The translations under genes and the position numbers were made by a program. Positions 1-5,020 of a stretch of 5,020 nt of DNA are shown piece by piece (position 1 is the stretch's first letter; each line of letters starts with the position of its first letter). A model generated the notes under the pieces. The model had not been told where the DNA came from and searched no databases. It saw nothing but the letters and a program-made list of their open reading frames with translations. Origin of the DNA: Acholeplasmataceae bacterium (GTDB taxonomy: Bacteria; Bacillota_I; Bacilli_A; Acholeplasmatales; Acholeplasmataceae); contig JAQVBA010000079.1 in NCBI GenBank assembly GCA_028690555.1, positions 1-5,020 on the forward strand, written 5' to 3'.

Positions 1-1199
1 TAGCACAGCATGCAAATATTGTCGTGAGATATCAAGGTGGAAATAATGCAGGTCATACGGTTGTTTTTGGTGGCAAATCCCATAAGCTTCATCTTTTACC
101 ATCGGGCATTTTAAATCCTAAAATTCATAATGTGATGGCAAACGGTATGGTGATTAATCCAAAAGCTTTTTATGAAGAATTAAAAGACTTATCGAATTAT
201 AAACTATCTGTGAGTGACCGGGCACACATTGTGCTCCCCTATCACATGATTGTCGATGGATTACAAGAATTAGATAAGGGAAGTCATAAAATTGGAACAA
301 CTAAAAAGGGGATTGGACCGGCTTATGCGGATAAGGCAAACCGTATCGGCATGAGAGTCTCCTCATTTGTCGATCCAGAAAGACTCCCAATCCATTTAAA
401 AGAACTCATCGATTTGAAAAATAAAGAGATTATAGTCCATGGAGAAAAACCACTGGATTTTGATGAAGTGTATCAAGAATATCAAGTCTATGCGGATTTT
501 ATGCGTCCATTTGTGACAGATACATCACTACTCTTAAATCAAGCAGTAGAAGCGGGAGATAAGATTTTATTTGAAGGTGCTCAAGGATCTTTATTATGCT
601 TAGATCATGGAACTTATCCTTATGTGACATCGAGTTCTCCAACCGCAGCATCCGTTCCCTTAAATACCGGACTTGCACCATGGCTCATTGATGGTGCATT
701 AGGGATTACCAAAGCTTATTCGACCAGAGTCGGAGAAGGCCCAATGCCTTCAGAAATTCACGGGGAATTAGCCGATAAAATTAGAATTAAAGGGAATGAA
801 TTTGGAACAACTACCGGTAGACCAAGACGGATTGGTTATTTAGATACAGTTGTTTTAAGACATACAAAGAGAGTGAGTGGCTTATCATTTTTAGCTGTCA
901 CTTTAGTCGATGTTTTATCTGGACTTGATGAACTTAGAATCGTGAATAGTTATGAACTTGACGGTCATACGATTGATTATATTCCTGCAGAAATCGAAGA
1001 CTTTAATCGCTGCAAACCAAATTTCATCATCATGCCAGGCTGGCATGAAGATATATCGAAAGCAACCACGCCTTATGAACTTCCACTTAACTGTCAAAAA
1101 TATTTAAGAAAAATCGAAGAATTAGTCGGTGTAAGGATTGCGATGTTCTCAGTTGGACCCGATCGAAGTCAAACCATTTTAGTTGAAAATATCTTTTAG
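1..1199 (+). CDS. purA: Adenylosuccinate synthetase, 5' end cut off by window edge
   Basis: PurA joins IMP and aspartate using GTP to form adenylosuccinate, the first committed step from IMP to AMP, in the cytoplasm. The reading frame is open to the window edge: codons from base 3 read AQHANIVVRYQGGNNAGHT, which matches the family just after the GTP-binding loop, so the GTG at 24 is an internal Val and not the start. By comparison with Bacillus PurA, about 22 residues are missing, including the GDEGKGK loop; about 398 are visible, giving a full length near 420 (family about 430). Numbered from base 24, visible motifs are NNAGHT (7-12), GTTKKGIGPAY (91-101), FEGAQG (183-188), GTTTGRPRR (261-269) and SVGPDRSQT (376-384). 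The active-site segments seen are intact. It ends in TAG, 9 bases before purB, so the two probably form one transcript. Identification is secure; the promoter lies outside the window. Confidence 0.97.
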   Translation, partial: AQHANIVVRYQGGNNAGHTVVFGGKSHKLHLLPSGILNPKIHNVMANGMVINPKAFYEELKDLSNYKLSVSDRAHIVLPYHMIVDGLQELDKGSHKIGTTKKGIGPAYADKANRIGMRVSSFVDPERLPIHLKELIDLKNKEIIVHGEKPLDFDEVYQEYQVYADFMRPFVTDTSLLLNQAVEAGDKILFEGAQGSLLCLDHGTYPYVTSSSPTAASVPLNTGLAPWLIDGALGITKAYSTRVGEGPMPSEIHGELADKIRIKGNEFGTTTGRPRRIGYLDTVVLRHTKRVSGLSFLAVTLVDVLSGLDELRIVNSYELDGHTIDYIPAEIEDFNRCKPNFIIMPGWHEDISKATTPYELPLNCQKYLRKIEELVGVRIAMFSVGPDRSQTILVENIF

Positions 1200-1203
1200 G
1201 GAG
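1198..1203 (+). promoter_or_regulatory. Ribosome binding site of purB, overlapping the purA stop
   Basis: AGGGAG begins inside the TAG stop of purA and sits 5 bases before the purB ATG at 1209. The overlap of stop codon and Shine-Dalgarno sequence fits translation of purB by ribosomes finishing purA on one mRNA. The coupling is inferred; the sequence match is direct. Confidence 0.75.
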
Positions 1204-1208
1204 CATAT

Positions 1209-2498
1209 ATGATCACACGATACCAAAGACCAATATTTAGAAAACTATGGAGTGAGAAACATCGTTATGAAGCATTTTTAAAGGTCGAGCTTGCTTGTCT
1301 TGAGGCATGGCACAAGCTCGGTCTTTTTGACCATGAAACCTTGAATAAATTAAATCAAGCGACATTTGATTTAAAAACTGTTCATGATCTAGAATTAGAA
1401 ACGAAGCATGATGTGATTGCCTTCACCAGAGCAGTTTCTATGTCATTAGGTGATGAAAAGAAATGGTTCCATTATGGTTTAACCTCAACCGATGTTGTCG
1501 ATAGTGCGCAGTCACTTATTTTAAGAGATGCAAATCATGTCATTAAAAAAGATTTATCGAAACTTAAAAAAGTTTTAAAAGAGCTTGCATATCGCTATAA
1601 AGGTACATACGCGATGGGTAGAACCCATGGCATCCATGCAGAAATCACGAGCTTTGGATTGAAGTTTGCACTTTGGTATAGTGATTTATGTCGTATTGAA
1701 GAAAACTTATATCAAGCGATGGATGGTGTTGAAGTCGCAAAACTATCTGGAGCTGTTGGAAATCATAGTTCAAATTCAGTAGAGTTTCAAGAAATTACCG
1801 CTCAAAATTTAAACTTAAAATCTGCAAATATATCGACACAAACTCTCCAAAGAGATCGCCATGCATTTTATCTTGCACAAATCGCTTTAGTCGGTTCTGA
1901 ATTAGAAAAAATGGCTATTGAAATTAGACATTTATCACGGACTGAGGTGTCTGAAGTCTCTGAAAAATTTAGTGAAAATCAAAAAGGATCTTCCGCAATG
2001 CCACATAAGAAAAATCCGATATCCAGTGAAAATATCACGGGATTATCTAGAGTCTTAAGAGGCTATATGATGACTGCTTATGAAAATATTCCTTTATGGC
2101 ATGAACGTGATATCTCACATTCATCGGCTGAACGGATTATTTTAGCGGATGCTACCACGTTAATCGATTACATGCTCAATCGGATGACAAATATATTTGA
2201 AGGTTTAGTTGTGAATGAAGATAAAATCTTAGAAAATATTGAATTAACACATGGTGTGATCTTTGCCCAGGAAGCTTTAAATCAATTGATTCATTCTGGC
2301 ATGAGCAGAGAAGAAGCTTATGATTTGATTCAAAAACTTTCGATGCAATCACTTCAATCTAAAATTCATTTTAAAGCGTTATTAGAAACGAGTGAAGTGA
2401 TTCAATCCAAGTTATCCAAAATGCAAATTGAGAACATCTTTCATCAAGATAAATATTTAAGATTCGTTGATGAGATTTTTTCTAAAGTGTTTCACTAA
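1209..2498 (+). CDS. purB: Adenylosuccinate lyase
   Basis: PurB belongs to the fumarase/aspartase superfamily. It cleaves fumarate from adenylosuccinate to give AMP, and the family also cleaves SAICAR to AICAR in de novo IMP synthesis. At 429 residues it is the usual length for the Bacillus-type enzyme. Visible landmarks are TKHDVIAF (65-72), the substrate-site segment HYGLTSTDVVDSA (88-100), GRTHGIHAE (137-145) with the likely catalytic His140, and the family signature loop GSSAMPHKKNP (260-270) whose serine is the catalytic base in studied relatives. LWHERDISHSSAERI (296-310) is also typical. All key residues are present and no frameshift is seen. The ATG at 1209 is supported by AGGGAG 5 bases upstream. 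The gene follows purA by 9 bases, so both steps from IMP to AMP are made together. No clear terminator follows the TAA stop. Whether the organism also has de novo purine synthesis cannot be told from here. Confidence 0.98.
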   Translation: MITRYQRPIFRKLWSEKHRYEAFLKVELACLEAWHKLGLFDHETLNKLNQATFDLKTVHDLELETKHDVIAFTRAVSMSLGDEKKWFHYGLTSTDVVDSAQSLILRDANHVIKKDLSKLKKVLKELAYRYKGTYAMGRTHGIHAEITSFGLKFALWYSDLCRIEENLYQAMDGVEVAKLSGAVGNHSSNSVEFQEITAQNLNLKSANISTQTLQRDRHAFYLAQIALVGSELEKMAIEIRHLSRTEVSEVSEKFSENQKGSSAMPHKKNPISSENITGLSRVLRGYMMTAYENIPLWHERDISHSSAERIILADATTLIDYMLNRMTNIFEGLVVNEDKILENIELTHGVIFAQEALNQLIHSGMSREEAYDLIQKLSMQSLQSKIHFKALLETSEVIQSKLSKMQIENIFHQDKYLRFVDEIFSKVFH

Positions 2499-2499
2499 A

Positions 2500-2518
2500 A
2501 ACGATTCACTTTATCGTT
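2500..2518 (+). repeat. Small inverted repeat after purB, touching the -35 box
   Basis: AACGAT (2500-2505) and ATCGTT (2513-2518) are perfect 6-bp inverted arms around a 7-base loop, starting one base after the purB stop. The last two bases of the right arm are the first two of the TTGATA -35 box. There is no run of T after the right arm, so it does not look like a normal intrinsic terminator. It could be a weak RNA 3'-end hairpin, a protein-binding dyad, or chance in AT-rich DNA. Confidence 0.35.
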
Positions 2519-2545
2519 GATAAAGGTCTTTAATTATGCTATAAT
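2517..2545 (+). promoter_or_regulatory. Sigma-A-type promoter for the thioredoxin-like gene
   Basis: The -35 box TTGATA (2517-2522) is separated by exactly 17 bases from TATAAT (2540-2545), a perfect -10 box. A TG one base upstream of the -10 (2537-2538) makes it an extended -10 element. Transcription would be expected to begin near 2552, leaving a leader of about 24 bases with a strong AAGGAGG ribosome binding site. This is the best promoter in the window and shows that the downstream gene is probably not dependent on the purAB transcript. The start point is inferred from spacing. Confidence 0.85.
2521..2532 (+). repeat. 12-base palindrome inside the promoter spacer
   Basis: TAAAG and CTTTA flank a central GT, giving TAAAGGTCTTTA, between and partly over the -35 and -10 elements. 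A two-base centre is too small for a good RNA hairpin, so if it means anything it would be as a DNA dyad bound by a dimeric regulator. It is short and AT-rich, so chance is quite possible. Confidence 0.25.
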
Positions 2546-2575
2546 CATGAAGAATGTTCCAAGGAGGAAAGAAGT

Positions 2576-3148
2576 ATGGCACAAAAGAAATATAACACAT
2601 TAGAACCACAAGTTAGTAAATGGACGTATATCATTATTGGTTTTGTGATTGTATTAATCGTTGGTTTATTGATTGGTCTTCAACCAAGTAACCGCGAAAA
2701 GATATTTGCAAGTTATGATTTAGTCGCAAATGATGATTTTACAGAAAATCACCCATTTTATGAAGTTTCTTATAAGAGTTCACTTTTTAATCAAGGGTTA
2801 GATAAAATTTTAGAAAATGAAGAAGTTGTATTCTTATATATTGGCTATAATGGCTGTGCATCATGTAACGCACACATTGGTGCTTTTGAAAAATATTTTT
2901 ATAGCGAAAACGTCGATGATGTTGTCGATCAAATTTATTATTTTAATGCAACAAGTAATGAAAAAGATTTCTATGCACTCTATGATAATGTTTTAGGTAT
3001 TGGTGAAGAAACACCACAACTTGTACTCATTATCGATGGAGAAATTCAATTGAGTTTCACCGTTCAAAGTGCAGATAACACACAACTGATTAATAGTTCA
3101 GTAAAAGCATTCTTTATCGATGCATTAGAAGAAATTAACAACGCCTAA
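2576..3148 (+). CDS. Membrane-anchored thioredoxin-like protein of unknown role
   Basis: I do not recognise a named gene. The 190-residue product has a short, net-positive N-terminus, then a single hydrophobic segment at about 16-35 (WTYIIIGFVIVLIVGLLIGL), followed by a soluble domain. The positive residues before the segment suggest the N-terminus is inside and the rest outside the membrane; there is no lipobox cysteine. The soluble part looks like a thioredoxin fold: strand VVFLYIGY (84-91), a CxxC motif CASC (94-97) at the start of a helix, and later ETPQLVLIIDGE (145-156), where Pro147 sits in the place of the conserved cis-proline. This fits a surface thiol-disulfide protein, possibly similar to bacteriocin-transport accessory or other extracytoplasmic thioredoxin-like proteins; partner and substrate are unknown. 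AAGGAGG lies 8 bases before the ATG. The gene has its own promoter (2517-2545) and terminator, so it is probably an independent unit between purB and argS. Domain call is fairly sure; function is not. Confidence 0.85.
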   Translation: MAQKKYNTLEPQVSKWTYIIIGFVIVLIVGLLIGLQPSNREKIFASYDLVANDDFTENHPFYEVSYKSSLFNQGLDKILENEEVVFLYIGYNGCASCNAHIGAFEKYFYSENVDDVVDQIYYFNATSNEKDFYALYDNVLGIGEETPQLVLIIDGEIQLSFTVQSADNTQLINSSVKAFFIDALEEINNA

Positions 3149-3171
3149 AAAAGCACTCGGTGCTTTTTTTT
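3147..3171 (+). terminator. Intrinsic terminator after the thioredoxin-like gene
   Basis: GCAC (3153-3156) and GTGC (3160-3163) pair around a TCG loop. The stem is extended by six A (3147-3152) pairing with T (3164-3169), and eight T in all run from 3164 to 3171. The upstream A run includes the last two bases of the TAA stop. The A and T runs on both sides mean it could also stop transcription from the opposite strand, though no gene is seen there. The GC core is only 4 bp, so some read-through into argS is plausible. Confidence 0.85.
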
Positions 3172-3172
3172 G

Positions 3173-3178
3173 AAAGGA
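3173..3178 (+). promoter_or_regulatory. Ribosome binding site that sets the argS start
   Basis: AAAGGA ends 9 bases before the ATG at 3188 and begins two bases after the terminator T run. The possible earlier in-frame start, TTG at 3170, lies inside that T run and upstream of this site, with no Shine-Dalgarno sequence of its own. This makes ATG 3188 the likely start. Confidence 0.75.
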
Positions 3179-3187
3179 TTGATTTTC

Positions 3188-4861
3188 ATGATTGAACATA
3201 TCAAACATAAGATTAAAAAAGTATTAGAAGAACAATTAAATATTGAAGATTTAGTCATTGAAGAACCTAAAAAGGGGAATGCGGATATTTCGATTCCTTT
3301 ATTTAGCTTTGCGAAAAAGATGGGCGTTTCACCACTCGCTGTTTATGATCGTTTTCATATCATTGAAAACTTAGTGGATGAAATCGATCATATTGAATTT
3401 TTAAATGGCTTTTTAAATATTTATGTCAAACGTAAATTAGTGGCTAAAAAGATTATTCATCAAATCCAAGTTGAAAAAAATCAATATGGGAATCAAAAGA
3501 CAGGCGAAGGCCAAACGATTGTGATGGATTATTCAAGTCCTAATATCGCAAAAAGTTTTGGTGTAGGGCATTTAAGAAGTACTGTGATTGGAAATTCAAT
3601 TAAAAAGATTTATGAAAAATTAGGGTATCAAGTGATTGGTATCAATCATCTAGGTGATTGGGGTACCCAATTTGGTAAAATGATTGTTGCCTATGAAAAA
3701 TGGGGTAAAAAAGAAGCCATTGACCAAAATCCAATTGAAGAACTTCAAAAGTTATATGTGAAGTTCCATGATGAAGAAGCACAGGATCCAAGCCTAGAAG
3801 ACCAAGCACGCGAAGTTTTCTTAAAGTTAGAAAAAAATAATCCACATTATATGAAGTTATGGACATGGTTTAAAGATGAATCCATGAAAGAGTTCATGGA
3901 AATGTATGACTTACTCAATGTATCCTTTGATTCTTATGATGGTGAATCCTTTTATAATGACAAAATGGATGATGCGATTAAAGAATTGGAAGATAAAAAT
4001 CTACTTAAAATTGACGATGGAGCAACCATCGTGGATTTAGGAGTAGATTTACCACCTGCTTTAATTAAAAAATCAGATGGGGCAACGCTTTATATGACAC
4101 GTGATTTAGCTGCGTTATTATATCGCGCAAGAACATATCATACAAAAAAAGTATTATATGTTGTTGGGAATGAACAACAGCTTCATTTTAAACAACTTCA
4201 ACGATTAACCAATTTACTGGGATATGATTTTGAAGTGGTCCATGTGGGTTTTGGACTCGTCATGATTGATGGAAAGAAAATGTCCACCCGTGGTGGGAAA
4301 TTTAAACGCTTAGAAGATGTCATCATCCAAGCGATTCATGATGCTAAACAATCGATTATCGAAAAGAATCCGAGTTTAAAAGATCAAGATAAAGTATCGA
4401 AAGCGGTTGGGATTGGCGCGATTATCTTTAATGACTTAAAAAATGAACGCCATTTAAATGTTGATTTCAGCTTAGAAAACATGTTGAAATTTGAAGGACA
4501 AACCGGTCCTTATCTTCAATATACCGGGGTTAGAATCCACTCGATTCTAAAAGATCAAACGGTGGATCATCATAAAGTTAACTTATCTTATTTTGAAGAA
4601 GATCACTATTTTGAAATCATTAAGCTTTTAGCACAATTTCCAGTGATGCTAGAAAGAGCGAAAGAGTCCTATATGCCTTCTGTCATCGCAAGATATTTAA
4701 TCAATCTTGCGCAAGGGTTTAATAGTTTTTATGGAAAACAACGGATTCAAGTCGAAGATGAAGGGCATTATATGGCGAATCTCTTATTCTTAGAGTCGAT
4801 TGAAATTGTCTTAAAAGAAGGTTTAAGAATTCTAGGGATTGAATCCTTGGAAGAAATGTAA
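3188..4861 (+). CDS. argS: Arginyl-tRNA synthetase
   Basis: ArgS is a class I aminoacyl-tRNA synthetase that charges tRNA-Arg with arginine using ATP, in the cytoplasm. From ATG 3188 the product has 557 residues, in the usual bacterial range of about 550-580. The N-terminal ArgRS-specific domain (about 1-90) recognises the tRNA body. The catalytic domain begins with SSPNIAKSFGVGHLRST (116-132), the HIGH region, here GVGH (125-128) with His128 kept. It continues with NHLGDWGTQFG (153-163), GNEQQLHFKQ (327-336) and KMSTR (364-368), the KMSK loop. The DALR-type anticodon-binding helical domain covers about 436-557, starting near GQTGPYLQYTGVRIH and ending in ESLEEM. The first His of HIGH is replaced by Gly, as often happens in Gram-positive ArgRS, but Ser123 stands where most ArgRS have Pro. 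There is no room for a T-box leader: only 39 bases separate it from the gene before, and these hold a terminator. No clear promoter of its own is visible. Confidence 0.98.
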   Translation: MIEHIKHKIKKVLEEQLNIEDLVIEEPKKGNADISIPLFSFAKKMGVSPLAVYDRFHIIENLVDEIDHIEFLNGFLNIYVKRKLVAKKIIHQIQVEKNQYGNQKTGEGQTIVMDYSSPNIAKSFGVGHLRSTVIGNSIKKIYEKLGYQVIGINHLGDWGTQFGKMIVAYEKWGKKEAIDQNPIEELQKLYVKFHDEEAQDPSLEDQAREVFLKLEKNNPHYMKLWTWFKDESMKEFMEMYDLLNVSFDSYDGESFYNDKMDDAIKELEDKNLLKIDDGATIVDLGVDLPPALIKKSDGATLYMTRDLAALLYRARTYHTKKVLYVVGNEQQLHFKQLQRLTNLLGYDFEVVHVGFGLVMIDGKKMSTRGGKFKRLEDVIIQAIHDAKQSIIEKNPSLKDQDKVSKAVGIGAIIFNDLKNERHLNVDFSLENMLKFEGQTGPYLQYTGVRIHSILKDQTVDHHKVNLSYFEEDHYFEIIKLLAQFPVMLERAKESYMPSVIARYLINLAQGFNSFYGKQRIQVEDEGHYMANLLFLESIEIVLKEGLRILGIESLEEM

Positions 4862-4869
4862 TGTTATAC

Positions 4870-4899
4870 TTGATAGAAAGTATTAAAATATGTTATCAT
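4870..4899 (+). promoter_or_regulatory. Probable promoter for tRNA-Leu
   Basis: TTGATA (4870-4875) is followed after 18 bases by TATCAT (4894-4899), a 5/6 match to the -10 consensus, with TG at 4891-4892 making an extended -10. The expected start of transcription is near 4906, about 23 bases before the tRNA. The -35 hexamer is the same as that of the promoter at 2517. A second extended -10-like sequence, TG-t-TATACT, occurs at 4862-4870 just after the argS stop but lacks a well-placed -35 box. Confidence 0.65.
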
Positions 4900-4901
4900 A
4901 A

Positions 4902-4923
4902 CTTTGCTCGACTTTGAGCAAAG
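4902..4923 (+). repeat. Perfect 8-bp inverted repeat between promoter and tRNA-Leu
   Basis: CTTTGCTC (4902-4909) and GAGCAAAG (4916-4923) are exact inverted arms around the loop GACTTT. The right arm ends 5 bases before the first base of the tRNA. No T run follows, so it is not a standard intrinsic terminator for argS. In an argS read-through transcript it would form a stable hairpin in front of the tRNA. The predicted start near 4906 falls inside the left arm, so it may instead act as a DNA operator at +1, or the transcript may carry only part of the stem. Confidence 0.6.
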
Positions 4924-4928
4924 GATGA

Positions 4929-5016
4929 CCCCGCGTGATGAAATTGGTAGACGTGCCAGACTCAAAATCTGGTGGATGAATAATCCGTGCTGGTTCGAGC
5001 CCGGCCGCGGGGACCA
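4929..5016 (+). tRNA. tRNA-Leu, anticodon CAA
   Basis: The sequence folds as a class II tRNA. The acceptor stem is CCCCGCG (4929-4935) with CGCGGGG (5006-5012), all seven pairs Watson-Crick. The D-arm holds the GG of the D-loop at 4946-4947. The anticodon stem CCAGA/TCTGG (4956-4960, 4968-4972) encloses loop CTCAAAA with anticodon CAA at 4963-4965, which reads the UUG leucine codon. The long variable arm has stem GGAT/ATCC (4974-4977, 4983-4986). The T-arm is GCTGG-TTCGAGC-CCGGC (4989-5005). Discriminator A at 5013 and an encoded CCA (5014-5016) complete it; A73 and the long arm fit leucine identity. Two mildly odd points are a C1-G72 first pair, where many Leu tRNAs have G1-C72, and a weak D-stem with A10-U25 and U11-G24. 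The window ends 4 bases later, so further tRNA genes could follow. Confidence 0.97.
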
Positions 5017-5020
5017 TAAA

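Noticed and set aside
24..26. GTG at 24 as the start of purA
   Set aside because: The frame is open upstream to the window edge and codes for residues (AQHANIV) that match the family just before the RYQGGNNAGHT motif. The GTG is an internal Val codon.
499..1097. Two 60-codon open frames on the minus strand inside purA (499-681 and 915-1097)
   Set aside because: Both lie fully antisense to a well-conserved gene, have no family resemblance I can see, and are shadows of its codon pattern.
3170..3187. TTG at 3170 as the start of argS, adding MKGLIF to the N-terminus
   Set aside because: The TTG lies in the T run of the terminator with no ribosome binding site before it. ATG 3188 has AAAGGA at good spacing and gives the normal ArgS N-terminus.
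3149..3187. T-box or other riboswitch controlling argS
   Set aside because: The 39-base gap contains only the terminator and the ribosome binding site. There is no room for a T-box stem I or specifier loop.
3642..3866. 74-codon open frame on the minus strand inside argS
   Set aside because: It is antisense to the conserved catalytic domain coding region and resembles no protein I know.
4902..4928. Intrinsic terminator for argS
   Set aside because: The hairpin is good but it is followed by GATGA and then the tRNA, with no T run.
1..5020. Defence system, mobile element, CRISPR array or phage remnant
   Set aside because: All long frames are housekeeping genes plus one small membrane protein. 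There are no spaced direct repeats, transposase-like sequences, target-site duplications or shift in base composition outside the tRNA.
1..5020. Use of the UGA=Trp genetic code
   Set aside because: All four coding frames run full length with Trp only at TGG codons and no in-frame TGA. The standard code explains everything seen.

Overview
The window is an AT-rich stretch of bacterial chromosome. All confident genes lie on the + strand and are packed tightly. It carries ordinary housekeeping genes plus one small membrane protein of unknown role. AGGAGG-type ribosome binding sites, sigma-A-like promoters with extended -10 boxes, an A/T-ending codon bias, and PurB and ArgS proteins of Bacillus-like type all suggest a low-GC member of the Bacillota or a deep Mollicutes-like lineage such as Acholeplasma or Izemoplasma. 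Tryptophan is read from TGG and no gene has an in-frame TGA. This argues against the UGA=Trp code of Mycoplasma and Spiroplasma. The exact taxon cannot be settled from the sequence.

Layout. (1) 1-1199: purA, with its 5' end cut off by the window edge. (2) 1209-2498: purB, 9 bases after purA and almost certainly in the same transcript. Together they make AMP from IMP. (3) 2499-2575: a short gap with a near-consensus promoter (TTGATA, 17 bp, TGc-TATAAT). (4) 2576-3148: a 190-residue protein with one N-terminal membrane segment and an outside thioredoxin-like domain carrying CASC. (5) 3147-3171: a clear intrinsic terminator overlapping the stop codon of that gene. (6) 3188-4861: argS, arginyl-tRNA synthetase, whose start is set by an AAAGGA site just after the terminator. 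(7) 4862-4928: a gap with a second likely promoter and a perfect 8-bp hairpin. (8) 4929-5016: a class II tRNA-Leu with anticodon CAA and an encoded CCA end.

Functionally there are two themes: the adenylate branch of purine synthesis (purA, purB) and translation (argS, tRNA-Leu). The thioredoxin-like protein between them has its own promoter and terminator and belongs clearly to neither. I see no mobile element, CRISPR array, phage gene or defence system, and nothing that amounts to a new multi-gene system. The items most worth checking are the unassigned thioredoxin-like protein, how argS is transcribed past a strong terminator, and the promoter-hairpin arrangement in front of the tRNA gene.
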